A DNA stretch of 45,340 bases from JAPYWM01 sp964489015 (GTDB lineage Bacteria; Bacteroidota; Bacteroidia; SpSt-205), in contig CAZAXD010000015.1 in assembly GCA_964489015.1 (NCBI GenBank), positions 1 through 45,340 of the forward strand. The letters are read 5' to 3'. The notes under the pieces were generated by a model. That model saw only the letters and a program-made list of their open reading frames with translations. It was not told the origin of the DNA and ran no database searches. A program made the position numbers and the translations under genes. Below are positions 32,966-41,196 of this stretch, piece by piece. Numbering within the stretch: position 1 is the first letter of the stretch; every line of letters begins with the position of its first letter.

Positions 32966-34915
32966 ATGCCTATGCAGTATATGCAAAACCTACTTAGTCT
33001 AGTTCTACTTTGCCTAATAACCCTGCTAGCCTGCAGCCAAGTAAGCACCGCACAAGCTCAGGCCCCAGTTCCCCCTCAGGCTCGAGCGTTACCCCGAAGC
33101 GTTATACGCCACTACTGGAAGGGAAATTATCTCCGTGTAAAGGCAGATTATGAGCAGTTGAGCCAGCAAGCTAGCACGCCCCTGAGCGCAGAGGCCAAAT
33201 TGTACTATGCCAGCAGCTTATACGCTCTAGCGGATAAGCAGCAAGCCTATGAGAGGTATAGGGAGGCTTTCTCGGAGCTTGACGAAAGCCGGGTCGAAGT
33301 CCGGTTTATAGCCGAATATGGCCTCTTGTGCTTGTATGCAGGCGACTTTGGCCAGGGGGAAAAGCTAATAACCCGCGTCCTGACTCAATTGTCGGACCCG
33401 GACTCGATCGTCTATCTCTCCACGGCCTTGAGCTGGGCCAAGCAGAATGCTAGTTACAAGGACCTACCACTTCTAGACTATGTGTGGGAGGCGCACAACC
33501 TATCTATGCTTAATTCCAGTGAAATGGACTACTGTGTCTTTCGGCACAAGGGAAGGTTGTATTATATCAGTCGACGAGAACCGCAGCGGGGCTTAGCACC
33601 AGAGGATCAACTCCCGTACGAGGCCCTGTATGTGGCTAGCCTGATAGACACGACGATACGTCCTGTAGGCTTCTTTTCTAAGTACCACGAAGGCATAGCC
33701 GGCTTTGTCGGGGATACCCTCATTGTATACCGCTCCAGTAGGCGTCGCGGCGATTTCTACATAGCCTATCCTAAAGAGGGGGGGGCTTGGAAAGAGCCTA
33801 TCCTCTGGAAAGCCTTTCCCAATAGCCGAAAAGGTAGTGAAGATGCCATTGCTGAAGACCGCAAAACGGGCAGCTTTATCTTTTCTTCTGACCGAAAAGG
33901 GACCATCGGTGGCAAAGATCTCTGGGTCGTGCGCCGTCTGCCCGACGGGAAGCTAAGCGAGCCTGAAAACATCACCGAGCTCAATACACCCTTTGACGAA
34001 GACAGTCCTTTCCTCGTGGAAGACACGCTTTATTTTGCTAGTAATCGCCCGCAAAGCTTGGGCGGTTATGACCTTTACCGCAGCGTACGCCAAGGCACTC
34101 GATGGAGCCCTCCCGAAAGGCTCCCCAAGCCCTTCAATAGCCCTGCTCATGACATTTACCTCACGTGGCTTCATCCAGACTCAGCGATTCTCTCTTCTGA
34201 CCGCCTGGGGGGCCTTGGTAAAATGGATATCTACCTCGTGGTCAAGAAGCGCCTCCCTCCGCCAGCTGAGCCGCCCATCACCCGAACGTACAGGTTGGAG
34301 GGTCGTGCTTATGACCTAAAGACCGGGCAGCCTGTCCTCGCACAAGTTCGTCTTATTCAGAACCAAAATGAGGTCGTGCGCACGGAGACCCAGCCCGATG
34401 GCACCTTTAGCCAAGAGAAGCCAGGCGCCGGCCTTTACCTTCTCATAGCCACGGCACCGGGTTACGCCCTCTTTATGGAGAAGGTAGAAATTCCAGACAC
34501 AGCGGACTGGACGCACGACATTCCGCTGGTGTCGATAGCCGAGCTACGCCGGATTCGATTCCCCCGTGTACACTTTGACTTTGACAAGCACAGCCTACGA
34601 ATGGAGGCGCCGAAGAGTCTGGATACTGTCCTGACGATTTTACAGACTTACCCGACCCTCATCGTGGAGGTCCAGGGGCACACCGACAGCATCGGCAGCA
34701 TGGCTTATAACCAGCGCTTGGGACAAAGACGGGCCGAAACGGTACGCCAGTACCTCATCGAAAAAGGCATTCCAGGGACGCGGCTCAAAGCCCGTAGTTA
34801 TGGCGAAGAAGCCCCTGCAAGCCCAAACTCCACGCCATACTACCGATTTCTTAATCGGCGGGTCGAGTTTAGAATCATTGAAAGTACCGAGGACTTGCCG
34901 GACATTTCCGAATAA
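32966..34915 (+). CDS. PorE-like protein: TPR - PD40 propeller - carboxypeptidase-regulatory domain - OmpA
   Basis: The protein has 649 residues. An N-terminal signal sequence contains LLCLITLLACSQVSTAQA; it may be cut before Gln (type I) or at the cysteine (an imperfect lipobox). A TPR region (about 40-150) is followed by a PD40 propeller (about 160-425, e.g. DEDSPFLVEDTLYFASNRPQ), a carboxypeptidase-regulatory-like domain (about 438-520) and an OmpA peptidoglycan-binding domain (about 535-640, with VEVQGHTDSIGSMAYNQRLG and NRRVEF). This is the layout of PorE, which anchors the type IX secretion machine to peptidoglycan. Several Bacteroidota proteins share it, so the exact role is inferred. 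A close relative follows 18 nt downstream. Confidence 0.83.
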   Translation: MPMQYMQNLLSLVLLCLITLLACSQVSTAQAQAPVPPQARALPRSVIRHYWKGNYLRVKADYEQLSQQASTPLSAEAKLYYASSLYALADKQQAYERYREAFSELDESRVEVRFIAEYGLLCLYAGDFGQGEKLITRVLTQLSDPDSIVYLSTALSWAKQNASYKDLPLLDYVWEAHNLSMLNSSEMDYCVFRHKGRLYYISRREPQRGLAPEDQLPYEALYVASLIDTTIRPVGFFSKYHEGIAGFVGDTLIVYRSSRRRGDFYIAYPKEGGAWKEPILWKAFPNSRKGSEDAIAEDRKTGSFIFSSDRKGTIGGKDLWVVRRLPDGKLSEPENITELNTPFDEDSPFLVEDTLYFASNRPQSLGGYDLYRSVRQGTRWSPPERLPKPFNSPAHDIYLTWLHPDSAILSSDRLGGLGKMDIYLVVKKRLPPPAEPPITRTYRLEGRAYDLKTGQPVLAQVRLIQNQNEVVRTETQPDGTFSQEKPGAGLYLLIATAPGYALFMEKVEIPDTADWTHDIPLVSIAELRRIRFPRVHFDFDKHSLRMEAPKSLDTVLTILQTYPTLIVEVQGHTDSIGSMAYNQRLGQRRAETVRQYLIEKGIPGTRLKARSYGEEAPASPNSTPYYRFLNRRVEFRIIESTEDLPDISE

Positions 34916-34920
34916 TGACT

Positions 34921-34928
34921 TAAATTTG
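34921..34928 (+). promoter_or_regulatory. -7 promoter box TAAATTTG of the second PorE-like gene
   Basis: Exact TAnnTTTG match ending 5 nt before the GTG at 34934, 5 nt after the stop of the first PorE-like gene. The sequence is identical to that gene's box. Confidence 0.78.
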
Positions 34929-34933
34929 CCGCC

Positions 34934-36802
34934 GTGCACCATGCTCTTCTCTTAATAAGTCTCGTCTGGGCTCAGTCTGCTATATCCATGAGGCGCCTGG
35001 AGCGCTGGTGGCTACAGGGCTATGATGCGCGAGTTAGTACTTTATATGAGAAGCAGCCGCAGGCTATCCCGCTACAGGGTCTGCTGTATGTAGCGAGTGC
35101 TTACTATAGACAAGGGGAGACGGGGCAAGCTTACGAGCTGTACAAGCAAGCATTCGCTGGTACCATTTGTGCTTGGCCGGAGCACTACCTAGAATACGCT
35201 CGGCTCTTGCACCATCGCGGGGAAGTAAGCTTAGCCCGTAAGTACTATCAGCTATCCATTGAAAAAGGAGCTAAAGCCGAAGTCGTTTCTCGGTATCTTG
35301 CGCAGCTTGAGGCTTATCAAAGTCGCACCTTAGATACCACGTTTGTCGTTTCTGACCTGCCTCAGCAGCCCAATGGCCCTACTTATGGTGCTTACTATGC
35401 CCAAGGCCAGGTGTATTACTTACACCGCACGGCTACAGAAGGCGTAGCTACCTACCTCGTAGATGGCCTACCTTATGAGCAGATAGGACCTACTCCGTTA
35501 CCGACCCGGCATCGCTACCATCAAGGTGTGGCAGGCTTCCGGCCCCCTGATACGCTAATCCTCTATTTGTCAAAAGGCCACGGTACCCTTTACTGGATAT
35601 GTCCAGCTCATAACTTGACTGGCTGGACCAAGCCGCAACGCTGGTCAGTTCTCCCTAAGCGGTTCCGCGGGATATATTCTTACTGTGAGGACCCCCAAAC
35701 GAAAGATATCTATTTCGTCAGCGACCACGGTGGGCGAAGCCTAACTGGAAAAGACATCTATCGCATGGCTTACCTGGGCGAAGGGCGATACAGCCCCCCC
35801 CAGAAGCTACCAGCACCCATCAACACCCCTTATAATGAAGAATCCCCTTTCATTGTGGGTGATACGCTTTACTTTGCCTCCGATGGCCCGACCAGCTTAG
35901 GAGGGTACGACATTTTTTATGCGACCCGACAGGCTACTGGCGACTGGAGCGCCCCCCTGCCTATGAGTAAGCCCATCAACAGCCCTGGGAATGATATTTA
36001 TTTTTACGCTTTCAATGCGGATCATACCTACTTCTCCTCAGATAGAACGGGAATCATGCGCATTTACCGCGTGATACGGCGTCCTGCTCAGCCAGCCCCT
36101 CAGGCGCCACCTATTAGCCACACAGAAAGCACAGCTACCCCGACGCGCTTGTGGGTATTACTGGGTCAAGTGCGGGACAGCCGAACCGGGCAGCGCCTGC
36201 CAGCCCAGTTCATTCTCATAGATTCGATCTCCCAAAAAGAGATTTTGGCTAGCTTTGCTGATGCCACGGGCCAGTGCCGGCTTTATCCGCCTCAAGGCGG
36301 GACTTATTATGTGTACGTTCAGCATCCGGGTTACATCACTTATGTCCAAACCCTTTATGTCCCTTCTATGCCACCTGAAGCGCCTATCCAACTTAATGTC
36401 CCATTATTCCCTATAGAAATGGAATCGACCTTTCAGCTGCGTAATATTTACTTTGATTTCAATAGCGACAAGCTCCAGCCAGCCTCTTTACCGGAGCTAG
36501 AGCGGCTGCTGCGGTTGCTAAAAGAAAACCCGAATGTACGAATCCGATTTTCGGGGCATACCGATAACATAGGCTCCGAGAGCTACAATAAAGCCCTGTC
36601 GGAGCGGCGGGCACGCGCTGTCTATAGCTGGCTACTGGAGCATGGCATCCATCCTATTCAAATGGAATATGCAGGTTATGGAAAAAGCCGCCCCGTAGCC
36701 TCCAACGCTACCGAAGAGGGACGCGCCCTCAATCGCAGGATCGAAATGGAAGTAGTGGGCATTCGCCGACTCCCCAACCAAGCTAGCTCCAGCCAGAAAT
36801 AG
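34934..36802 (+). CDS. PorE-like protein, second tandem copy: TPR - PD40 - regulatory domain - OmpA
   Basis: The 622-residue protein starts at GTG 34934 and has a very short signal peptide (MHHALLLISLVWA, then Gln). It repeats the architecture of its upstream neighbour. A TPR-like region spans about 30-130, a PD40 propeller about 140-385 (NEESPFIVGDTLYFASDGPT), a regulatory domain about 400-480 (GQVRDSRTGQRLPAQFILI) and an OmpA domain about 500-612 (IRFSGHTDNIGSESYNKALS, then LNRRIEMEV). Divergence between the copies is large outside these motifs, so the duplication is old. It has its own TAAATTTG box. One copy could serve type IX secretion and the other another envelope-anchoring job; this is inference. 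Confidence 0.83.
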   Translation: MHHALLLISLVWAQSAISMRRLERWWLQGYDARVSTLYEKQPQAIPLQGLLYVASAYYRQGETGQAYELYKQAFAGTICAWPEHYLEYARLLHHRGEVSLARKYYQLSIEKGAKAEVVSRYLAQLEAYQSRTLDTTFVVSDLPQQPNGPTYGAYYAQGQVYYLHRTATEGVATYLVDGLPYEQIGPTPLPTRHRYHQGVAGFRPPDTLILYLSKGHGTLYWICPAHNLTGWTKPQRWSVLPKRFRGIYSYCEDPQTKDIYFVSDHGGRSLTGKDIYRMAYLGEGRYSPPQKLPAPINTPYNEESPFIVGDTLYFASDGPTSLGGYDIFYATRQATGDWSAPLPMSKPINSPGNDIYFYAFNADHTYFSSDRTGIMRIYRVIRRPAQPAPQAPPISHTESTATPTRLWVLLGQVRDSRTGQRLPAQFILIDSISQKEILASFADATGQCRLYPPQGGTYYVYVQHPGYITYVQTLYVPSMPPEAPIQLNVPLFPIEMESTFQLRNIYFDFNSDKLQPASLPELERLLRLLKENPNVRIRFSGHTDNIGSESYNKALSERRARAVYSWLLEHGIHPIQMEYAGYGKSRPVASNATEEGRALNRRIEMEVVGIRRLPNQASSSQK

Positions 36803-36806
36803 GTTT

Positions 36807-36814
36807 TATCTTTG
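36807..36814 (+). promoter_or_regulatory. -7 promoter box TATCTTTG of the site-2 protease gene
   Basis: Exact TAnnTTTG match ending 6 nt before the ATG at 36821. The TTG at 36812 is part of the box and so is not the start. Confidence 0.78.
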
Positions 36815-36820
36815 CCAAGA

Positions 36821-37969
36821 ATGGCTCGTAGCAGCGGCTGGAAAATCGCCCAGGTGGCTGGCATTCCCGTTTACATTCATTGGACCTTCTGGCTACTAGT
36901 GGCCTGGATCATTGCCTCTAGTCTCCTTACTACTGGATTTTCTTGGGTAGCCCTGGGCTATCGCCTGCTAACCGTGCTAGGGCTTGTCCTGAGCGTGATT
37001 TTGCACGAATTTGGTCATGCTTGGGCTGCTCGATTATTTGGCATCCGCACTCGCGATATTACCATGTATCCCTTCGGCGGGATCGCTTCCATCGAAAAGA
37101 TACCCGAAAAGCCCTTACACGAACTCATTATCGCTATCGCCGGCCCGCTAGTCAGCTTTCTCATCACCGGCACCATTTCCCTCTACCTAATCCTCACGCA
37201 AGCTTCAGCCCTGGATCAACCGTGGGACCTGGAGTTTACTTCCTTTTCCTTCCAAGACTATCTGGGTTTACTAGCTCAGATGAATGTCGTCTTGGCTCTT
37301 TTTAATTTGCTGCCAGCGTTTCCCATGGACGGTGGGCGTGTTCTACGGGCATTCCTCGCCTGGCGTCTCCCCTATACCAAAGCCACGCAGGTGGCCACAA
37401 GCATCGGACAGGCCTTTGCTGTACTTTTTGCCCTCCTAGGGATTCTTTTTAACCCTGTGCTCATCTTGATAGCCTTTTTCATATGGGTTGCTGCTAGCCA
37501 AGAAAAAAACGCTGTAGAGGAGCGCACCTCCATGGAAAGCCTATCCGCCCAGGATGCTATCATGCTAGAGTATCCTCGGCTTGCGGCGACCGCCTCGATA
37601 GCAGACGCGATTCAGATGCTTCTGGGCTCGCAGGCTCGCTCTTTTCTAATCTTGGATCCTATGGGTGAGCCCGTAGGCACGCTGTCCCGGGAACAGCTCA
37701 TTCAGGCTTTACACGATGGTCATTCGCCCCAAACCCAGATCACACACGTGATGAGCCCACGCCTGGTTTATGTAGCGCCCAATACCCCCCTTCATGAAGT
37801 TCTTCAAAAAATCCAAGAAGAAAATGTGCCTTTTGTCCTAGTACGGGCGAATGGCCATGTGGGCCTCATTGATGCCGAAAATATCGCCGAATGCCTACTT
37901 ATTCGCAAAGCCATACACCCAACTCATGCTCTTAGGACGACCAGCTCGCTATTAGCAGACAAGCGATAG
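36821..37969 (+). CDS. Site-2 protease (M50) with C-terminal CBS domains
   Basis: The 382-residue intramembrane zinc metalloprotease has six predicted helices. The zinc motif is ILHEFGHAWAARLFGI near residue 63, followed by YPFGGIASIEK, and the third ligand is in LLPAFPMDGGRVLRAFLAWR. A soluble C-terminal part (about 228-370) contains two CBS-like segments (LEYPRLAATASIADAIQML and MSPRLVYVAPNTPLHEVL), which in family 3 site-2 proteases bind adenine nucleotides and modulate activity. The substrate is not indicated by the neighbours. The ATG at 36821 fits the promoter box and removes three residues from the longest frame. Confidence 0.92.
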   Translation: MARSSGWKIAQVAGIPVYIHWTFWLLVAWIIASSLLTTGFSWVALGYRLLTVLGLVLSVILHEFGHAWAARLFGIRTRDITMYPFGGIASIEKIPEKPLHELIIAIAGPLVSFLITGTISLYLILTQASALDQPWDLEFTSFSFQDYLGLLAQMNVVLALFNLLPAFPMDGGRVLRAFLAWRLPYTKATQVATSIGQAFAVLFALLGILFNPVLILIAFFIWVAASQEKNAVEERTSMESLSAQDAIMLEYPRLAATASIADAIQMLLGSQARSFLILDPMGEPVGTLSREQLIQALHDGHSPQTQITHVMSPRLVYVAPNTPLHEVLQKIQEENVPFVLVRANGHVGLIDAENIAECLLIRKAIHPTHALRTTSSLLADKR

Positions 37970-37980
37970 CGGGTTTTATG

Positions 37981-37988
37981 TATTTTTG
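37981..37988 (+). promoter_or_regulatory. -7 promoter box TATTTTTG of the glutaryl-CoA dehydrogenase gene
   Basis: Exact TAnnTTTG match ending only 3 nt before the ATG at 37992. The TTG at 37986 lies in the box. Confidence 0.75.
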
Positions 37989-37991
37989 GGC

Positions 37992-39179
37992 ATGGCCACT
38001 TCGGCGTCCGTGCAGACGGAGAAGGTAGATTATTTTGGCGTAGAGGAGTTTTTTACGCCTGAGCAGCGAGCCATTCGCGACGCAATCCGCCAATGGGTCA
38101 AGACCCGCCTTGTTCCCATTATTGACGACTATGCGCAGCGCGCGGAATGCCCCACTCACCTTATCCCAGAAATGGCGGATTTGGGGATCTTTGGCCCCTT
38201 TATTCCGGAAATGTATGGCGGCGCGGGGTTGGATTATATCAGCTACGGCCTCATCATGCAAGAGTTGGAAGGGGGTGACTCAGGCATTCGATCCATCGCC
38301 TCGGTGCAAAGTTCGCTCGTGATGTATCCTATCTGGAAGTTCGGCTCTGAAGCGCAAAGGCAAAAATATCTACCCCGCTTGGCACGTGGGGAGATGGTGG
38401 GCTGCTTTGGGCTTACTGAGCCTAACCATGGGTCAGACCCCGGTAGCATGGAGACCCGCTTTTATGAAGAGGGGGATTCCTATGTGGTGACAGGCTCGAA
38501 GATGTGGATTTCCAATGCCCCTTTTGCGGATCTAGCAGTGGTATGGGCCAAAGACCCCGAGGGCGTGATCAGGGGGCTTCTGGTAGAGAGAGAAATGCCC
38601 GGCTTCTCTACTCCGGAGATTCACAAGAAATGGTCTTTGCGTGCGAGTGCCACAGGCGAGCTCGTACTAGATCACGTACGAGTACCCAAGGAAAACCTAT
38701 TACCTGGGGTGCGCGGTCTCAAGGGGCCCCTTTCTTGTCTAAATAGTGCCCGTTATGGGATTGCCTGGGGTGCTATCGGCGCTGCTATTGACTGCTATCA
38801 GACCGCTCTACGCTATAGCCTAGAACGCAAACAGTTTGGCAAACCGATTGCTGGGTTCCAACTCACTCAGAAGAAGCTCGCTGAGATGCTCACCGAGATC
38901 ACAAAGGCCCAGCTTTTGGCCTGGCGCTTAGGGCAGCTTATGAACGAAGGCCGGGCTACACCCGCCCAAATTTCCCTTGCCAAGCGCAACAATGTCGCGA
39001 TGGCCTTGGAGGTAGCCCGCACAGCCCGCCAGATCCTCGGCGGCATGGGAATCACCGGAGATTACCCCATCATGCGGCACATGATGAACCTCGAATCTGT
39101 CATCACTTACGAAGGAACACACGAGGTTCATCTTCTCATTACGGGCCAAGATATCACCGGCCTCTCTGCTTTCGTGTAG
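37992..39179 (+). CDS. gcdH: Glutaryl-CoA dehydrogenase (acyl-CoA dehydrogenase family)
   Basis: The 395-residue flavoenzyme matches glutaryl-CoA dehydrogenase more closely than straight-chain acyl-CoA dehydrogenases. Signature segments are GGDSGIRSIASVQSSLVM, CFGLTEPNHGSDPGSMETR, WSLRASATGELVLDHVRVP, NSARYGIAWGAIGAAIDCY, LTQKKLAEMLTEIT and the catalytic-base segment TYEGTHEVHLLI. The enzyme oxidises and decarboxylates glutaryl-CoA to crotonyl-CoA in lysine and tryptophan breakdown, passing electrons to ETF. It is the first gene of a pair with scpB, which begins directly after its stop codon. Confidence 0.88.
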   Translation: MATSASVQTEKVDYFGVEEFFTPEQRAIRDAIRQWVKTRLVPIIDDYAQRAECPTHLIPEMADLGIFGPFIPEMYGGAGLDYISYGLIMQELEGGDSGIRSIASVQSSLVMYPIWKFGSEAQRQKYLPRLARGEMVGCFGLTEPNHGSDPGSMETRFYEEGDSYVVTGSKMWISNAPFADLAVVWAKDPEGVIRGLLVEREMPGFSTPEIHKKWSLRASATGELVLDHVRVPKENLLPGVRGLKGPLSCLNSARYGIAWGAIGAAIDCYQTALRYSLERKQFGKPIAGFQLTQKKLAEMLTEITKAQLLAWRLGQLMNEGRATPAQISLAKRNNVAMALEVARTARQILGGMGITGDYPIMRHMMNLESVITYEGTHEVHLLITGQDITGLSAFV

Positions 39180-39701
39180 ATGCTCGAAAACCAGCTAGAG
39201 GCGATTCTCTTCGCCTCGTCACAGCCGCTTTCTCTGGAGACCCTCGCCCGGATTCTCTCCTTGTGGCGGTCAGAGACGGTCGAGCCGCAGGCGGTCGAGA
39301 AGGCCCTTGCCGCCCTCCAGCACCGTTATACCGAGACTAGCCTAGAGGTGATTCGGGTCGCCGACAGCTATGCCCTGCGCGTGCGCCCTCTATATGGCGA
39401 GGGATTGGCTCAAGCTATGGAGCTCATTACCCCTATTCAGCTCTCCAAACCGCTGCTGGAAACCTTAGCGATTATTGCCTACCATCAGCCTACCACCAAG
39501 GCCTTTGTCAGCGAAATGCGGAACGCCCATAGCGACTATGCTATCGAAAAGCTCCTGGAACTCGAGCTCATTGAACCGGCTGGACGTCTAAACCTGCCTG
39601 GTAAGCCTTTATCTTACCGAACAACGCCGAAATTTCTTGAAGTCGCTGGGCTCTCCTCGTTGGAGGATCTGCCTAAACCCACTGACCTGACTAAAGCCTA
39701 A
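39180..39701 (+). CDS. scpB: Segregation and condensation protein B
   Basis: The 173-residue protein is the winged-helix partner of ScpA and SMC in chromosome condensation. It opens with the typical LENQLEAILFASSQPLSLET and contains the core LLETLAIIAYHQPTTKAFVSE of the second winged helix. Length is slightly short but complete. The ATG comes immediately after the TAG of the glutaryl-CoA dehydrogenase gene with no spacer and no promoter box, so it relies on that transcript. Its last 11 nt overlap the convergent rhomboid gene. scpA is not in the window. Confidence 0.92.
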   Translation: MLENQLEAILFASSQPLSLETLARILSLWRSETVEPQAVEKALAALQHRYTETSLEVIRVADSYALRVRPLYGEGLAQAMELITPIQLSKPLLETLAIIAYHQPTTKAFVSEMRNAHSDYAIEKLLELELIEPAGRLNLPGKPLSYRTTPKFLEVAGLSSLEDLPKPTDLTKA

Positions 39702-40257
39702 GCTGCCGCTCTAGCTGCACATATAAATAACCTATCACAAGCCCCATTAAATGCCCTAAATGCGAGATGCCTCCGCTGCCTTGCGGATCTAGCAAGAATA
39801 ACACGAACGAAAGCCCCCCAAATCCCAACGCTAACCACCGCGCCGCAATAGGAATGGGAATAGGGAAGATGAGAAGCTGGCCCCGTGGGAAATAATATGC
39901 AAAAGCCGCTAAAAGAGCCGATATCGCCGTAGAAGCGCCTAAGACCCGAGCTGGGGAAGGATCTACATAGGCAAGTAAGAGACCAGAGGCTAGCCCACTC
40001 ACCAAGTACAGTCGCAAAAGTCGCCGCTGCCCCATCACCGATTCGACCGCACTGCCTAAGCTCCATAAGGCTATCATATTGACCAGAATATGCCAGAAAG
40101 CCTGGTGCGTGAAAAAGTAACTCACCACCTGCCACCAAGTGAAGCCATAGCCGACTTTAGAAAGAGCCAGGTAATAGGGTAATTCCGGAAAGCGAAAGCC
40201 TAAAACCCAGATAAGGACATTGATAATAATAAGGTGAGGAATAACCGAATGACGCAC
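39691..40257 (-). CDS. Rhomboid-family intramembrane serine protease
   Basis: The 188-residue protein is a minimal six-helix rhomboid that would cleave membrane proteins within the bilayer. It has the oxyanion-site motif HILVN (His56, Asn60), the serine in VLGASTAIS (Ser109) and a histidine in ISHLGHLMG (His166). The usual GxSG active-site box reads GAST, with Thr replacing the last glycine. Serine and histidine are kept, so activity is still possible. The start is GTG 40257, supported by a TAGCTTTG box 4 nt upstream. Its 3' end overlaps scpB. Confidence 0.88.
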   Translation of the reverse strand: MRHSVIPHLIIINVLIWVLGFRFPELPYYLALSKVGYGFTWWQVVSYFFTHQAFWHILVNMIALWSLGSAVESVMGQRRLLRLYLVSGLASGLLLAYVDPSPARVLGASTAISALLAAFAYYFPRGQLLIFPIPIPIAARWLALGFGGLSFVLFLLDPQGSGGISHLGHLMGLVIGYLYVQLERQLRL

Positions 40258-40261
40258 TGGC

Positions 40262-40269
40262 CAAAGCTA
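40262..40269 (-). promoter_or_regulatory. -7 promoter box TAGCTTTG of the rhomboid gene
   Basis: Exact TAnnTTTG match ending 4 nt before the GTG at 40257, in the 20-nt gap after the exported-protein gene. Confidence 0.78.
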
Positions 40270-40277
40270 CGATATTT

Positions 40278-41156
40278 CTATTTTGGGGCGGTACTCGCAG
40301 GCTGTTCCTGCTGAGCAGCGTGGGGATCGTACCGCGGCAAAGCGTACGGCGCCGCATACAGGGAATAATTCAAATCCCGGTTGAATGGAAAGCTCAGAAA
40401 AAACTGGACCAGCGCTTGTCCCGAGCCTTTGGCACGCTTGAAACTCCGATACAGCTCGTAATGGGCTGCTGCATAATGAAGCGAGTCACTTGTGCGCTGG
40501 ACTAGCTCGCGAAAAATCTCTGCCGCTAGTTCCTCAGGCGGCTCAGGCAGCGCGCGTAGGCTATCTAATGTCTTTTCTAGCCGAATCTTTTCAAGTCTGA
40601 AGTGATTAACGATCGTATCGCCATAATCTACGATCCCCTTCAGCATGAACGCCGTACTCTCTAATACCGTAGGTAGATCGTCCGGCAAATTCTTGCTAAG
40701 ACTAATGATTGCTAAATAAATCGGCAGACCACTGGTTCGCATGACTTTGCCTTCGATGCGGACCTCCTCGGCACGTACGATATACAGATACCAGGTATCG
40801 AAACCGTATCGTAGGGGGTAGCCTTTATTATGCTGGAGCTTAGCTCGAATAATCTGCACCCGAAACGGCGCGCTGGTTCGAATCTTGCGATTAACCCGCT
40901 CATCCAGCGTCAAACGGCGATAGCGCGGCGAGTCAATGAGGCGGAGGGGAGGCGGCGGTTTAGGCTTTTCTAAGAAGGTATCCTCTTCAAAAGGCTGAGG
41001 CGAGAACGCTTGGGAAGTAGATCGGGTTGTGTCTTGGGCGGCCGGCGGAGCCTTATCAAACAAAAAAAAGCTGCCTATGTCTAAATCTTCCAGGTCGTCG
41101 CCCTGTGCCCACACAAAACGCAGAAAAAGCAAAAGGCTCCAGACCTGGCGGCGCAT
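40278..41156 (-). CDS. Exported protein of unknown function
   Basis: I do not recognise this 292-residue protein. It has a short signal peptide MRRQVWSLLLFLRFVWA followed by Gln. An acidic segment (GDDLEDLDIGSFFLFDK) and a Pro-rich stretch (about 45-75) come next. The middle part (about 95-165) looks like mixed beta strands (FDTWYLYIVRAEEVRIEGKV), and a long helical, charged region covers about 175-250 (LRLEKI-type heptads, possible coiled coil). The C-terminus is Gln/Ala-rich. No membrane helix is seen after the signal, so it should be periplasmic or surface-bound. A TACCTTTG box is 7 nt upstream. The gene is divergent from gyrA. Confidence 0.7.
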   Translation of the reverse strand: MRRQVWSLLLFLRFVWAQGDDLEDLDIGSFFLFDKAPPAAQDTTRSTSQAFSPQPFEEDTFLEKPKPPPPLRLIDSPRYRRLTLDERVNRKIRTSAPFRVQIIRAKLQHNKGYPLRYGFDTWYLYIVRAEEVRIEGKVMRTSGLPIYLAIISLSKNLPDDLPTVLESTAFMLKGIVDYGDTIVNHFRLEKIRLEKTLDSLRALPEPPEELAAEIFRELVQRTSDSLHYAAAHYELYRSFKRAKGSGQALVQFFLSFPFNRDLNYSLYAAPYALPRYDPHAAQQEQPASTAPK

Positions 41157-41163
41157 CCTTGCC

Positions 41164-41171
41164 CAAAGGTA
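41164..41171 (-). promoter_or_regulatory. -7 promoter box TACCTTTG of the unknown exported-protein gene
   Basis: Exact TAnnTTTG match ending 7 nt before the ATG at 41156, in the 40-nt gap shared with gyrA. Confidence 0.75.
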
Positions 41172-41184
41172 AAAAGGGGCTTTG

Positions 41185-41192
41185 TAACTTTG
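41185..41192 (+). promoter_or_regulatory. -7 promoter box TAACTTTG of gyrA
   Basis: Exact TAnnTTTG match ending 4 nt before the GTG at 41197. A TTG at 41159-41161 lies 23 nt upstream and could be the -33 element. Confidence 0.8.
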
Positions 41193-41196
41193 GGGG

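Noticed and set aside
32890..32986. An earlier start (32986) for the TonB receptor
   Set aside because: The extra residues and the Gly-rich stretch that follows come from the wrong frame; the frame from 32889 gives a signal peptide and a regulatory domain.
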